DNA of 64,000 nucleotides, from positions 6,842,655-6,906,654 of the forward strand of contig JAJEKV010000054.1 in the NCBI GenBank assembly GCA_021234155.1. Reading direction: 5' to 3'. The notes under the pieces were generated by a model. It saw nothing but the letters and a program-made list of their open reading frames with translations. It was not told the DNA's origin and made no database searches. A program made the position numbers and the translations under genes. Shown here in pieces: positions 33,141 to 44,402 of the stretch (the stretch's first letter is position 1; each line of letters begins with the position of its first letter). The DNA comes from Isoetes taiwanensis (lineage: Eukaryota > Streptophyta > Lycopodiopsida > Isoetales > Isoetaceae).

Positions 33141-34484
33141 TGATTATGAGGTTTGGTTGTTCCCCAACTCCTGCAACAATTGATGTACTACACAGCTTTC
33201 CTAAGTTGAATGCTACCGAGGAAGCTTTAACATTCTCAATACATCATCTTTAGTAACTAATTTCTTTAATAAACCCGGCAATATTAGCGGGTTTTCTCTT
33301 TTTCTTACGCAAGATTTGGATCAACAAGCTTTTTAATAGCCATGACCCTTTTTTTAGCCTCCACCCCGGGGGCTAATATATTTATGGGCTTGGTTTTTGC
33401 CCTCTCCCCGATCCCGGTGGAGTTCTTTTTAGCGTTTGACCAGCTTGTGAAGGGAATCATTTTCTTGCGCAACCCTCTTCATTCCTTGCTGCGGTGCATT
33501 CATCTCAGTCCTGTTTCGATTTTCTACCTCCAATTCATTGAGCTTGCGGCATTGTTGAGACAGAAAGTAGTTAAGCTGTTGGAGCTGATTAACATCGATA
33601 AAACTTTGCAATTGAATCCATACAAGTGGTTATACATGGCACGCAAAATGTGGATCAGTATTACCATTAACCAAATTATTACAAGAACCTAGTAACCCTT
33701 GCTGTCCCTTACAAGCAAACTAATAAGACCCGGATCACGAGTGGAAGTTTGGATGGGCTCGAGTGAAGGATCACATGGATCAGAGTTGGCCTTTAGCCCG
33801 TGAGGTCTATATTCATGGCTCCGAGGCTTCGCAATGCATCTTCATCTATTGGTTGCTTCCCAAGTGAACTTATTCCCTGTAAAGGCCGGACATTCTTTTA
33901 GCACTTGCACTCTAAATTGACCCGCGGAATTAGTTTGATCCTGAAATAGAAGTATTAGAAGGAAGAACACTCAAAGGAATGCAATGACGACTTCGGAAAC
34001 CAAATACCTTTGCCATTGACGTTGCAAAAGCCGAGAACGGGGCCGGAGATTAGAATTAGGAAGATTCTTGCCAACAAGCGAGGCGAAATTGAAAATTTTT
34101 AGCTCTATTTCTTGGCAAGAATCCTCCTAATCCCGAATTCAAAAACTCGGGCGCGATGGCAAGATCGTTGGCATTTCGATGGCGCGATGGCAAGGTCGAT
34201 GGCGCTGAGGGCAAGCTCGATCGATGGCGCCGAAGCTTCGATAGCATAAGCTCGAAGGTGGGAAAAAACGAAAATCCTAGATATAATCATCAAATATTCA
34301 GGTCGTTAGGAAATAATGATTGCGGGGTTAGGTTCGGGGGTTAGGTTCGGAGGTTAGGTAGTTAGGTTAGGGAAGAGTGAAAGTTAGGTATGGAGGGGGG
34401 GGAAGCTAGGTTCGGGATCCTACGTGGCGGCCCCCCTAATATATTCTTAGGAGGCCCTTATTTGACCTCAAAAAAACTCTAATG
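33141..34484. other. No clear gene; possible N-terminal coiled coil of the neighbouring gene
   Basis: A minus-strand frame at 33429-33611 has LQQLNYFLSQQCRKLNELEVENRN, coiled-coil-like, and could be the N-terminal part of the transposase-like gene. The rest is broken. At 34140-34240 GATGGCGCGATGGCAAG-type strings repeat imperfectly, and at 34320-34375 GGTTAGGTTCGG repeats. Confidence 0.35.
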
Positions 34485-36130
34485 AAAAGATTAGCTTGAA
34501 GAACTCGATTTTCAAACTCCTATATAAAATGGAAGCAGGGGTCCCCCCTTCTCAAAAAGTGTTGCAGAAAAGGAGCCCCTGCTTCCCTTCCCCTATACAG
34601 TACAATGAACAAGTTTTAGAGCAACACCACCATTAATGAGATGAATACTTATATCCAATTAGATCTAGAAAAATATGGCACTTGATTATAATAACAAACT
34701 AGGACAAATCCGGATCTTAAACTTGCTTCTAAACTTGCGGGAAGTAATGGATATTATATAAATGGGTTAAAGTATGGGTGGATGGCTCCATTTTATGAGG
34801 CATTAGAAACAAACGCTAGGTTACTTACGACATATAAGGGAATTGCCTGCTGGGCTAGATTCCAGCATTGGAATTTAGCCCGGGCCCATTCCGTGTAATG
34901 AAAGGTCGGGCGGGGGTGCTTTTCGGTAAAATCTACGCTCGTGGACAATCTAGATTATACTTGTTGCAAAATGTGGAGCAGTGGTAGAAATAATTTCAGA
35001 ATGTAGACCAAGAAGTACAGAACATAGATCAGGTGACATCCACAAAAAGAATTGCCGCCACATGTCACAACCAGATTGATCCATACGGCTGAAAGCAGCC
35101 TGGCTATAGGACAGTTAGACGTCTTTCTGCTTTGCCTTCCAATGATATACCCCCACGTTCTATTTTGCAAGCTTTCTTTGGGGTTTTTTGGGGCAAGCTT
35201 TCTACTTCAGCTGTTGGATTGATGACAGGTGGCGCAGAACGGATGTCTAACAATCCTCCCTGTTACAAGTAAGGTCATGTGGTGACCTTTCCGTGACTTT
35301 TCTTTGTATATGTAACCCACAGCTAGGTGGAAATTCTAGTAATTAGCGTGTAGGTTTTTTCCTGATAACTTTTGGTTCTCACTTTTCAAGTGGCGCCTCT
35401 GTAGCACCGCTATTGTTATCTTTTTCCGCAGAGCATAGGGTGGGTTGCAATACTCCGGTAGTGGCGGCGAAGGGAAGCAAAGGCGTGAGGGAGGGCTTAG
35501 CAAATCCAGCCTTAGCAAGCACCCTTGAGGAGGGTTTAGCAATGGTGTCAACTTATTGTTTTGTCTCTCGACCTAATAGTTTTGGCCCCTTAACGAACAA
35601 CAATTTTCCATTTAGATATTCTACTAAGGTAATAGATAGATAGATAATAAGCTATCAATGTAAAGTCACCACCTATCGCATCCAACACAAGTTTTAGTTT
35701 TTGTAGCACCTTCAAACACTAAGAGCCTTATATTGGCCACCGTTGTGTTGGGGCACATTCATTCTTGGCCCCCCTCGACATGGCATGGATCCAGATCACA
35801 TAATATGCAAAATCAAAAATGAGATCATTACACGTTCCATGGATTTTCATTTTCTTTTTTTCTTTTTTTTTTTTTTTGTGGGGAGGGTGAATTCTAGGCG
35901 TGGTGTTTGAACGAGAGCATATCCATGGCATATCAAAGGGATATCGGTATCATGTTTGAATCAAACACCATAGCATATCCATGGCATATCCAAGGGATAT
36001 CCGATGTCATGTTTGAACCACAAAAGAACACGGCTTACTTTTGCTTTTTCACTTTAGATTGGTTCAATCGAGCAATGGCCAATATTTACTAGTCTAACTT
36101 CAAACACCGAGACAAAAAGAAGACGGTGAA
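34485..36130 (+). repeat. 1.6-kb duplicated block, copy 1
   Basis: Matches 36445-38062 almost throughout, starting at AAAAGATTAGCTTGAAGAAC and ending around GACAAAAAGAAGACGGTG. Differences are small indels and substitutions, with larger ones at homopolymers (T20 near 35860). It contains TGTTAGACATCC after a GGGAGGA tract on the minus strand (35240-35262), which could be a copia polypurine tract and LTR start, but no pol gene is nearby. Confidence 0.85.
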
Positions 36131-36444
36131 AATTAATCAAAAGAATCTTGGTACAAAATTAAACTCAAAGCATCTGAATTGACATCTAGATTACGACATG
36201 GAAAGATATGAATAGACAAATGTGCTATTCACCTTAATGTATTATCAATGCTTCTAAAGCCATGTGCTTAAGAGATTGAGATTGACGAACTGTACTGAGG
36301 ACTACATATTCCTTTTTAGTGGCAGCTTATTTCAGTTTTTTTTTATAAGTTGTATTCCCTTTGTAATGAATGGTTGAGAGGGAACTCCCCTTTTTTTTTT
36401 TTTTGTGTGTAATAGAGTATATATGCAATCAATATTGTTATAAT

Positions 36445-38062
36445 AAAAGATTAGCTTGAAGAACTCGATTTTCAAACTCCTATGGAAATGGAAGCGGGGT
36501 TCCCCTTCTCAAAAAGTGTTGCTGAAAAAAAGGAGCTTCCCTTCCCTATCTGATTACAATGACCAAGTTTTAGAGCAACACCACCATTAATGAGATGAAT
36601 ACTTATATCCAATTAGATCTAGAAAAATATGGCACTTGATTATAATTGAGCCAACAAACTAGGACAAATCCGGATCTTAAACTTGCGGGAAGTAATGGAT
36701 ATTATATAAATGAGTTAAAGTATGGGTGGATGGCTCCATTTTATGAGGCATTAGAAACAAACGCTAGGTTACTTACGACATATAAGGGAATTGCCTGCTG
36801 GGCTAGATTCCAGCATTGGAATTTAGCCCACCAGGCCATTCAGGTGTAATGCGAAGGTCGGCGCGGGTGCTTTTCGGTAGTAAATCTACTGCTTGTGGAC
36901 AATCTAGATTATACTTGTTGCAAAATGTGGAGCATGGGTAGAAATAATTTCAGAATGTAGACCAAGAAGTACAGAACATAGACCAGGTGACATCCACAAA
37001 AAGACCACATGTCACAACCAGATTGATCCATACGGCTGAAAGCAGCCTGGCTATAGGACAGTTAGACGTCTTTCTGCTTTGCCTTCCAATGATATACCCC
37101 CACGTTCTATTTTGCAAGCTTTCTTTGGGGTTTTTGGGGCAAGCTTTCTATTTCGAAATTTGTTGGATTGATGGCGGGTGGCGCAGAGCGGATGTCTAAC
37201 AATCCTCCACATTCAGGTAAAGGTCATGTGAGTGACCTTTCCGTAACCTTTCTTGTATATGTAACCCACAGCTAGGTGGAAATTCCTAGTAATTAGCGTG
37301 TAGGTTTTTTCCTGGTAACTTTTGGTTCTCACTTTTCAAGTGGCGCCGTTGTATGCCGCTATTGTTATCTTTTCCAGGAGCATAGGGTGGGTTGCAATGG
37401 CGCCCAACTCGGTAGTGGCGGCGCGAAGGGAAGCAAGGCGTGAGGGAGGGCTTAGCAAATCCGGCCTTGGCAAGCACGCCGCGAGGAGGGTTTAGCAATG
37501 GTGTCAACTTATTGTTTTGTCTCTCGACCTAATAGTTTTGGCCCCTTAACGAACAACAATTTTCCATTTAGATATTGTACTAAAGGTAATAGATAGTAGA
37601 TAATAAGCTATCAATGTAAAGTCACCACCTATCGCATCCAACACAAGTTTTAGTTTTGTAGCACCTTCAAACACTAAGAGCCTTATATTGGCCACTGTTG
37701 TGTTGGGACACTTCGTTTACCCCCCCTCTAACGTGGCACGGATCCAGACCACATAATCTGCAAAATCAAGGGCTGAGATCTGTCGCGTCATTTTTCTTTC
37801 TTTCTTTCTTTCTTTTTTTTTTTTTTTGGGGTGTGTTTGAACCACAACATATCCATGGCATATCGAAGGGACATCTAGTCTCATGTCTGAATCAAACAAC
37901 ATAGCATATCCATGGCATATCCCAAAGGATATCCAGTGTCATGTTTGAACCACAAAAGAACACGACTTATTTTTTGCTTTTTTCACTTTAGATTACAATG
38001 GCCAATATTTACTAGTTTAGCTTCAAACAATGGGACAAAAGAAGACATGTACAAAATTGAAA
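36445..38062 (+). repeat. 1.6-kb duplicated block, copy 2
   Basis: The second copy, separated from the first by about 315 bp of unrelated sequence. The plus-strand frame at 36646-36849 (GSNGYYINELKYGWMAPFYEALE...) is also visible in copy 1 (34736-34885) with one residue change over some 45 codons before it breaks. I know no protein of this kind. The two copies could be direct duplicates or two insertions of one non-autonomous element. Confidence 0.85.
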
Positions 38063-40127
38063 GGAACAGACAAATGTTCTGCAAAATACTCATGAATAGA
38101 AATACTAATCCAATCTGGACACATCTATACTGGCTATGGTAGAAGCAAACAAAACAAGGAAAACCATGTCCATCTAATCCTGCTGAAAGCCATGGCCATA
38201 TTCAGAAAATGGAAGCCCGGAACCCAGCTAGAAAAATGCAGCATCTTTCAGAAATTTTCTTCTTCTAATAGAAATGTTTTGGGAACAATAGTTGCTGGTT
38301 GCTGGTTCCCGAACAAGAGAGTGTCCCCATAAAGTGGTAGTGCAAGACTTGAACATAAACTTCATACAACTTACTGATAAAATCGCTGGATCTAAATCAG
38401 TGAATCAGTAAACTGACTGACTGGGCAATGGTTATGACAATTTCAATTACCCTTCGGATTTTTTAAAATTCTAAAACGTTTCCAAAATACATGTAATTCT
38501 CTTCGAATTTTCCTAATTTATGAAATCGTTCTTCTTTCTTGACCGAGATTTTGGCGCTACATACAATAATTTCCAGAATCTTATGGAAATGTAAGGGACA
38601 AATGGATGCAGCTACCATGGACATTACTGATGTCCACGAGGGACTTTATGCATGGTTACATCAGGATTCTACACATAAACAAAGGGCCTCTTTCTTGACA
38701 ATGTTACAGACGTCCAAGCAAAACTGTGCATGCACTTCCCATCATAGCAATGCAATATAAACTAGAAGAACGACTAAATTTTGGAAAAAAAAAGTGTTCA
38801 TGTTCAAAAAAATCTTGTGCAAGAGTGTAAGACCCAATATGATTGATTGGTCTCATCTTCAAATGCAAGTGAAGCTTCAACTCGAGGTTCAATCAAGTCA
38901 AGAAAGAAGAACGATTAGTAGAAAGGAAGTAGGAAAACTTGAAAAAATTAAGGCGCCTTGGGAATCCTTAAAATCACGAAGGCTGTTATGGGAGATTACT
39001 CAAAAGTTAAGGGTATTTTGATAAATTTACCAAAAACTTCTGTGAATGCTGAAGCATGTCGATTGAAAGGCATTTTGAAGGCTGACAAAAAAGTATTTTT
39101 GAAAATTACATGTCCTTTTTACTTGTGGTTATGATCTTTACTTCAACCACTTTGAGACTGGTCTCTAGCTGCACTTATAAAGGTGACCTCGGCAATAATT
39201 CAAATGCCCCGAATCAAAGCAGCAGATTCAATTTAAGAACCTCAACAAGTTGTTTAACTGTTGGCCACCATGGCCAACATGTACCTACACGTCCGTTATA
39301 TACTCTGCATCATAAACTAATGTTTTTGAGCCAGTTATTTCTCGTACTATACAATATGCGGGTTGATTTTTTGCGAAGGGTTTTTTAATAGTAAAATCAG
39401 GGTAGAACACGACATTCATCTTCAACTCTGCAAAATATCACTTTGTCTTAAGAAATCGTGTCTGGACATATAGTCAGGAACAAATCACGCAACTCAAGAT
39501 CTGAATAGAGGCAGAATCAAAACAGCTGACATTGATGTATCCAATAGACAAATCCAAAGCATGTTGATCTTTCATTTGCTCATGCAGTTGTACAGTTGTG
39601 GAACACTTTTGAATAGTTTGCTTATTCTATTGTGTTCTCTACACATCCTGCACACAGATGATTCGTGGCTTATTTCCAATGTAAAATTGGGTTAGAAGAT
39701 ATAGATTAACTTGAACGGTTGGAAATATACTTATCGTTTTAAAAAGTCAAGTTATACCACTATGTTCTTCTGGCTTGCCTAGGTAACAAATATTAGTACC
39801 TATATGCAAAACCTCGTGATAGTGTTCATGATATGTCCATGCTACAGTTCAATTCCATTCAGGGCATATCCTATTTCTTTGAAGAAATTCAAAGTTTATC
39901 TAAAATCTATATATCGTGTTCCCTTAACAGCAGCTGGCCAACGCAAGAGGAGATCAGCAACATATTTGGTATGCCATTAAGAATAAATTTGGATTTAGAT
40001 CATAAGAAATGTGCTTAGGAACATCGCTATTAAAACGCTACATCCAGTAAAATTAGCAAACAGGAGCCTTTTACTATAATAAGATTAAAGGTCTGAGCAG
40101 CAAACAGCAAATAGCGAAAAAGGCCAA
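38063..40127. other. No gene recognised
   Basis: AT-rich. The frames at 38539-38760 and 39110-39388 have no recognisable domains. No repeat shared with other parts was noticed. Confidence 0.4.
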
Positions 40128-40182
40128 ATGCAAATAGTATATATATATAACATGAAGAAGACTGTAAAAGCAGTGATAAAAG

Positions 40183-40720
40183 ATGTCGTGTTGTTTACCA
40201 ATATACCCGTTCAAGAGCAGGAAAAACGATTGTGTGGCAGAGTTAGAAGCCCAAGCTCAAAGGCTCAAAGAGAAGGCGTTGAAGACGTTAAAGGGGAGGT
40301 TTTTGCAGAGACAGACATGCAAAAAGTCTTTGATTTGCTATGGAGAGCTAAAGAAACGTACCAGGAAGCCAGAGCATGGGAAAAGGCAGCGAATTGTTGT
40401 CTCATCAACGCAGATATCCACGCTAACAAATGGCCCGACGAATGGCGAAAAATGCTCCCGAGCTGATGCCGCCTTCTGCTACATGATGCTCCGTAGACAC
40501 CAAACCGCTGCCGAGCTCTTCCTCAAAATTGCAAACCCTAAGGAGCCCCAGCTTTTCATGTACGCTGCAGAGGCTTATGAAATGATGGGTCACAAAAAAC
40601 TCGCCAAAATGTACTATACTAAGGCTCAGGTTCTTTTCTCGGATTTGAAAGTTGAGGATTTAAGTAACCACTGCATGTCAAGATTTTGCACAAGGTGCCT
40701 CCTCAATTGCCTCAGATACA
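40183..40720 (+). pseudogene. SNAP-like / TPR-type helical-repeat gene remnant
   Basis: Three frames join in order. First VAELEAQAQRLKEKALKTLKG (40235-40300). Then MQKVFDLLWRAKETYQEARAWEKAANCCLINADIH (40317-40425). Then, after short shifts, ADAAFCYMMLRRHQTAAELFLKIANPKEPQLFMYAAEAYEMMGHKKLAKMYYTKAQ (40465-40640, read in pieces). The alternating helices, the xxxYxxAxxWEKAAxC pattern and the basic Leu/Lys start are like the alpha/gamma-SNAP family, which recycles SNARE complexes. A generic TPR protein is the alternative. At least two frameshifts within 250 bases make it a pseudogene or a fragment. No promoter or polyadenylation site was seen. Confidence 0.45.
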
Positions 40721-40954
40721 ATCACCTTGGGAATGGAGATCTGGTTGGCTGCTTCCTGTTGTTATGCCACCACCACTTACCTTCCTTTTGTTTGATCTCT
40801 TTCAGCCATGTATAGTGGTGAGTGCACGACCCATCTTGGTATGTTGTTAATTGTCCCATAACCTACGACTTTCCGTGGACGTCATAATATCATTCATCTG
40901 TCTATCTGTCTATATATCTATCTACCAATTTTTTATACGAGGTTATCCATCTAT

Positions 40955-41850
40955 TCAAGTACCTCTGTTTTGCTTGATGTCTTTCATTTTCAAATTCTTA
41001 TACAAAGGGTGAAAGAAGTCTTCATGGTGGTAACGTTTGTGATGTTTGTAGAAGCATGTCTAGATGGCAATTTCATTTAATATCTACAAGAAATTTATCA
41101 TGGCAGCCTTGTTTCTTTTGTCCAACTTGCTACAAAGGAGGTTTTGTTTAAGTCAAAGAGTTCTCAGTTTTGGACATGCAAAAAGTGACAAGTGAACTTG
41201 GAGAACTTGGAGAGTTCTAACCTCTATAATTGCTAATGTATTGATGCAAAATGGTTATCAAAAAGATAAAATATGACACATTCACCCATAGCATTCCACA
41301 TGGTTTCTTATTAACTGTCAAAACAATTGTCATCAAAAAGATAAAATATGACACATTCACCCATAGCTTTCCACATGGTTTCTTATTAATTGTCAAAACA
41401 ATTGTCGAATATTTTAAAGGTGCAAACAAATATTAATAAGGGCGGGGGCATTCCATCCTCGTGCATTAATTTGTGCGGAACACATTAGCACATGCACCAA
41501 GAGAAGTTACATTGTTATCTTTGTTCATTTTGAGCATATGCTAGGCGTATGGAAGTCCGACAAACCATATCATATTCATTGATTCCCTTGAACACTCTCC
41601 ATGCGTTTCTACGCATCCGCATTTTCATAGATATTTTAACACATCCCCACTTTCCCTAGATATTAATTTTTAAGGAAATCTCCAACGGTAATGACTATTT
41701 GCAATCAAATTCAAAAGCCAATACTTCTAGAGTACACCCTATATTAGTAGCTGATTTTTTAATATGAAAAGCAATCGTGTGGCTATGTTTATTCTTTATC
41801 GGCATGTAATCCATTTTGAAGAGCTTTTAGGGTTTCATCCTTTTTAGCGG
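40955..41850 (+). repeat. Dispersed repeat family C, copy 1 (fullest)
   Basis: Blocks in order: AGTACCTCTGTTTTGCTT, GAAAGAAGTCTTCATGGTGG, CAAAGGAGGTTTTGTTTAAG, ACATTCACCCATAGC, GGCATTCCATCCTCGTGCA, CATATCATATTCATTGATTCC, GACTATTTGCAATCAAATTC, and AGCAATCGTGTGGC to GAAGAGCTTTTAGGG. Parts recur at 43822-44350 (first half), 53479-53645 and 54080-54260 (second half), and 15255-15350 (end). Not coding. It resembles a non-autonomous element of unknown class. Confidence 0.75.
41252..41405 (+). repeat. 79-bp tandem duplication inside family C
   Basis: ATCAAAAAGATAAAATATGAC starts at 41252 and again at 41331, and both copies run to CAAAACAATTGTC. The family C copy at 44100 has only one unit, so the duplication is private to this copy. 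Confidence 0.85.
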
Positions 41851-42825
41851 GGTTTCTTAACTTTGAGATGCGATTTCATGCGATTCTAGCCTATACATGT
41901 AGGCACCCCGTCACAACCCTCCACCCACGTCGGTTTGTGATTTCCCAATCTCCTTAGATGCATAGGGCTTCACGCATAGGCAAAGCGCCAAAATGATTCC
42001 AAGAAATTGCACACCACTCTATCGTGGGATTTTCTTGGGTTGGTTAATGAGCTAGCTAATTCCGTGACAGTCAGTGGCGATTCTCTTTGGAACAAGATTT
42101 TGGATATGATGTCATTGTCGGATTTCTGGATACAGGTAGCTAGTTACATACAGCTGGATTTCTAAACGAGGTGCACACTAGACTACCATAGTCGTTGGAT
42201 GTGTCGATCCTATGACCCAGATCTTATGTTGGGGCCTCTGGGCACCTCTCGTTTTGCTTATAGTCATTTATGATTGGAGGCGCCTATGATTTTGAAATAT
42301 GAAATACGATTTCGTCTAAGGTTTTGAGGGAATATCGAACCTCTATACGGCTTTGCCTAAGATTTTAGAATGTGAAATATGGGGGCTTGAACCTCCATCA
42401 AAATAACTCAATATCTTAATAAGACTACTTTAACCAATATACCAGTAAGCTAATGTGATTATTTTTATTTTTTATCTTGAATCTATATTTTTTTTTATAA
42501 CAATCTATTCAATTGTTTTAGGGATATATTGTCTATGGTTTCAGGAATTGTTATTTTTATATCCACATCAAATCCCCCTGGAACCCCCTGTTATTTGGCT
42601 ACATATTGATATATGCAGATTGAGTTAATAATTATGTTTGCGTCTCAAGTGTATGGTCAGAATCTAGCAGCTATGACAATAGTTTAGTGGGTCCAATACC
42701 TAAAAGATGGAAAGGCTCGTGTATGAATGGGACTCAATTTAGCTTGACAAACTGTAACAAGTTAGAATAAAATGCATAATTACTTGCGTTTTATAAGATT
42801 GTGATTAGTAGGTTAATGTTTACAA
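41851..42825. other. No gene recognised
   Basis: AT-rich, stops in all frames. May belong to the family C element or be the decayed 5' part of the subtilase pseudogene. Confidence 0.35.
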
Positions 42826-42829
42826 CATG

Positions 42830-43745
42830 AAGTTGATAGAGGCCAAATATTTCTCAAAAGGGTACACGAAGCATGCTAGGATCTTCTTTAAATGAGATCA
42901 TCTGAGGGGAATTTTAAGTCTCAAAGGGACGCTGATGGGCATGGAACTCATACTTCATCAACAAGCTGGAGGGAGTTTTGTGGAAGGTGCAAATCTGTTA
43001 GGGTTTGCAAATGGAACAACAAAGGTGGAAGCGGCAGTAGCTAGAATAGCGATTATTACAAAGTGTGTTGGGACTTACGCTATGATCTTGGACTTACTTG
43101 CAACATATGATGAAACAATCCAAGATGGAGTTGGCGTGTTGAGTGTATCGCTTGGTGCGACTCCACATGGCTCCTACCTTGAAGATTACGCTTCCATAGC
43201 CACTTTTCATGCCCTAGAGCATGAAATGAGGGGTCGATGCTCTGCAGGCAATAGTAGCCCTTTTCCTTATTCTATTTCGAATGTAGCAACTTAGATTCTC
43301 ACGATTCTTTGCTAGCACTATCGGACAGCGCTTCGAATCCAACGTTACACTTGGTAACAATGTCACCTTTAGGGTATGAGCTTAAAATGAGATTGTTCAA
43401 CTTCCTTTTGGTTATTTTTAATGCTAAGCATCTTTTGTGAATTGCATGGTGAGAGTCTGAACCCTATCAAACTAGAAAACAGGTTTTATTCACTTGTTTT
43501 ACAGCACAAGCTGCGGAGGGTAACTTGATGACTCAACTTCAACATATATCTTTGGTTGCATAACCTAAAACTTAATCGATCTTATAATGTGGTTTATGGA
43601 TGGCGCATCACTTTGTTGTATGTTAGATCAATTGGATCGAGATCTAGTAAAAGGAAAGATTGTAGCTTATAAGAGAGGACTTAATCCGCGCACAAGGAGA
43701 GGCTGTAAGATAAGCTGGTAGAAACGTGGCTTTTCATGCTCGTAA
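42830..43745 (+). pseudogene. Plant subtilase (S8 serine protease) pseudogene
   Basis: Reading from 42838: EAKYFSKGY, then SQRDADGHGTHTSST with the catalytic His (codon at 42940), a frameshift, then from 42965 GGSFVEGANLLGFANGTTKVEA, DGVGVLSVSLG and CSAGNSSPFPYSISNVAT. These are the standard blocks between the His and Asn active-site regions of plant subtilases. At 43330 ESNVTLGNNVTFR follows. Then, after a possible intron, at 43600-43720 LDRDLVKGKIVAYKRGLNPRTRRG matches the protease-associated domain. The catalytic Asp and Ser regions are missing. Subtilases are secreted proteases. Frameshifts and stops make this copy dead. It lies between two copies of repeat family C. Confidence 0.88.
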
Positions 43746-43821
43746 AGGCTTGCAAAACTTCACTTCACTGGTTTCTTGGATCACGAAAAGGAAAAGGAAT
43801 CATTGTAATCAAACTTTTCTA

Positions 43822-44350
43822 TTGAAGTACCTCTGTTTTGCTTAATGTCTTTCATTTTCAAATTATTATACAAAGGGTGAAAGAAGTCTTCATGGTGGTA
43901 ATGTTTGTGATGTTTGTAGAAGCGGCAATTTCATTTAATATCTACAAGAAATTTATCGCGGCAGTCTTGTTTCTTTTGTCCAACTTGCTGCAAAGGAGGT
44001 TTTGTTTAAGTCAAAAGTTCTCAGTTTTGGATATGCAAAAAGTGACAAGTAAACTTAGAGAGTTCTACCCTCTGTAATTGCTAATAGATTGAGGCAAAAT
44101 GGTTATCCAAAAAGATAAAAACATGACACATTTACCCATAGCTTTCCACATGGCAAAACAATCGAAACAATCGAAACAATCGTCAAAATATTTTAAAGGT
44201 GCAAGCAAGTATCAATAATGGCATTCCATCCTCGTGCACTGATTTGTGCAGACACACCAGCACATGCATCAAAAGAAGTTACATTGTTATACTGTTCATT
44301 TTGAGCAATGGTAGGCATATGGAAGTCCAGCAAGCCATATCATATGCTTT
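43822..44350 (+). repeat. Dispersed repeat family C, copy 2
   Basis: Closely similar to 40955-41580 from AGTACCTCTGTTTTGCTTAATG to AAGCCATATCATATGC, with one 12-base gap (AAGCATGTCTAG lost). It ends where the AGATTC minisatellite block begins. Confidence 0.8.
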
Positions 44351-44402
44351 TTTTTTTATTGAAGGCCTATATGTATATTATATAAACAAGTGGTTCTACT
44401 AT

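Noticed and set aside
34320-34375. GGTTAGGTTCGG repeats looking like a telomere
   Set aside because: The plant telomere unit is TTTAGGG. These are irregular GGTTAGG strings, only a few copies, so an interstitial telomere is not supported.
40985-41215. PPR-like reading of repeat family C (GERSLHGGNVCDVCR)
   Set aside because: The resemblance is short, and the same sequence in other copies shows stops without any further PPR blocks.
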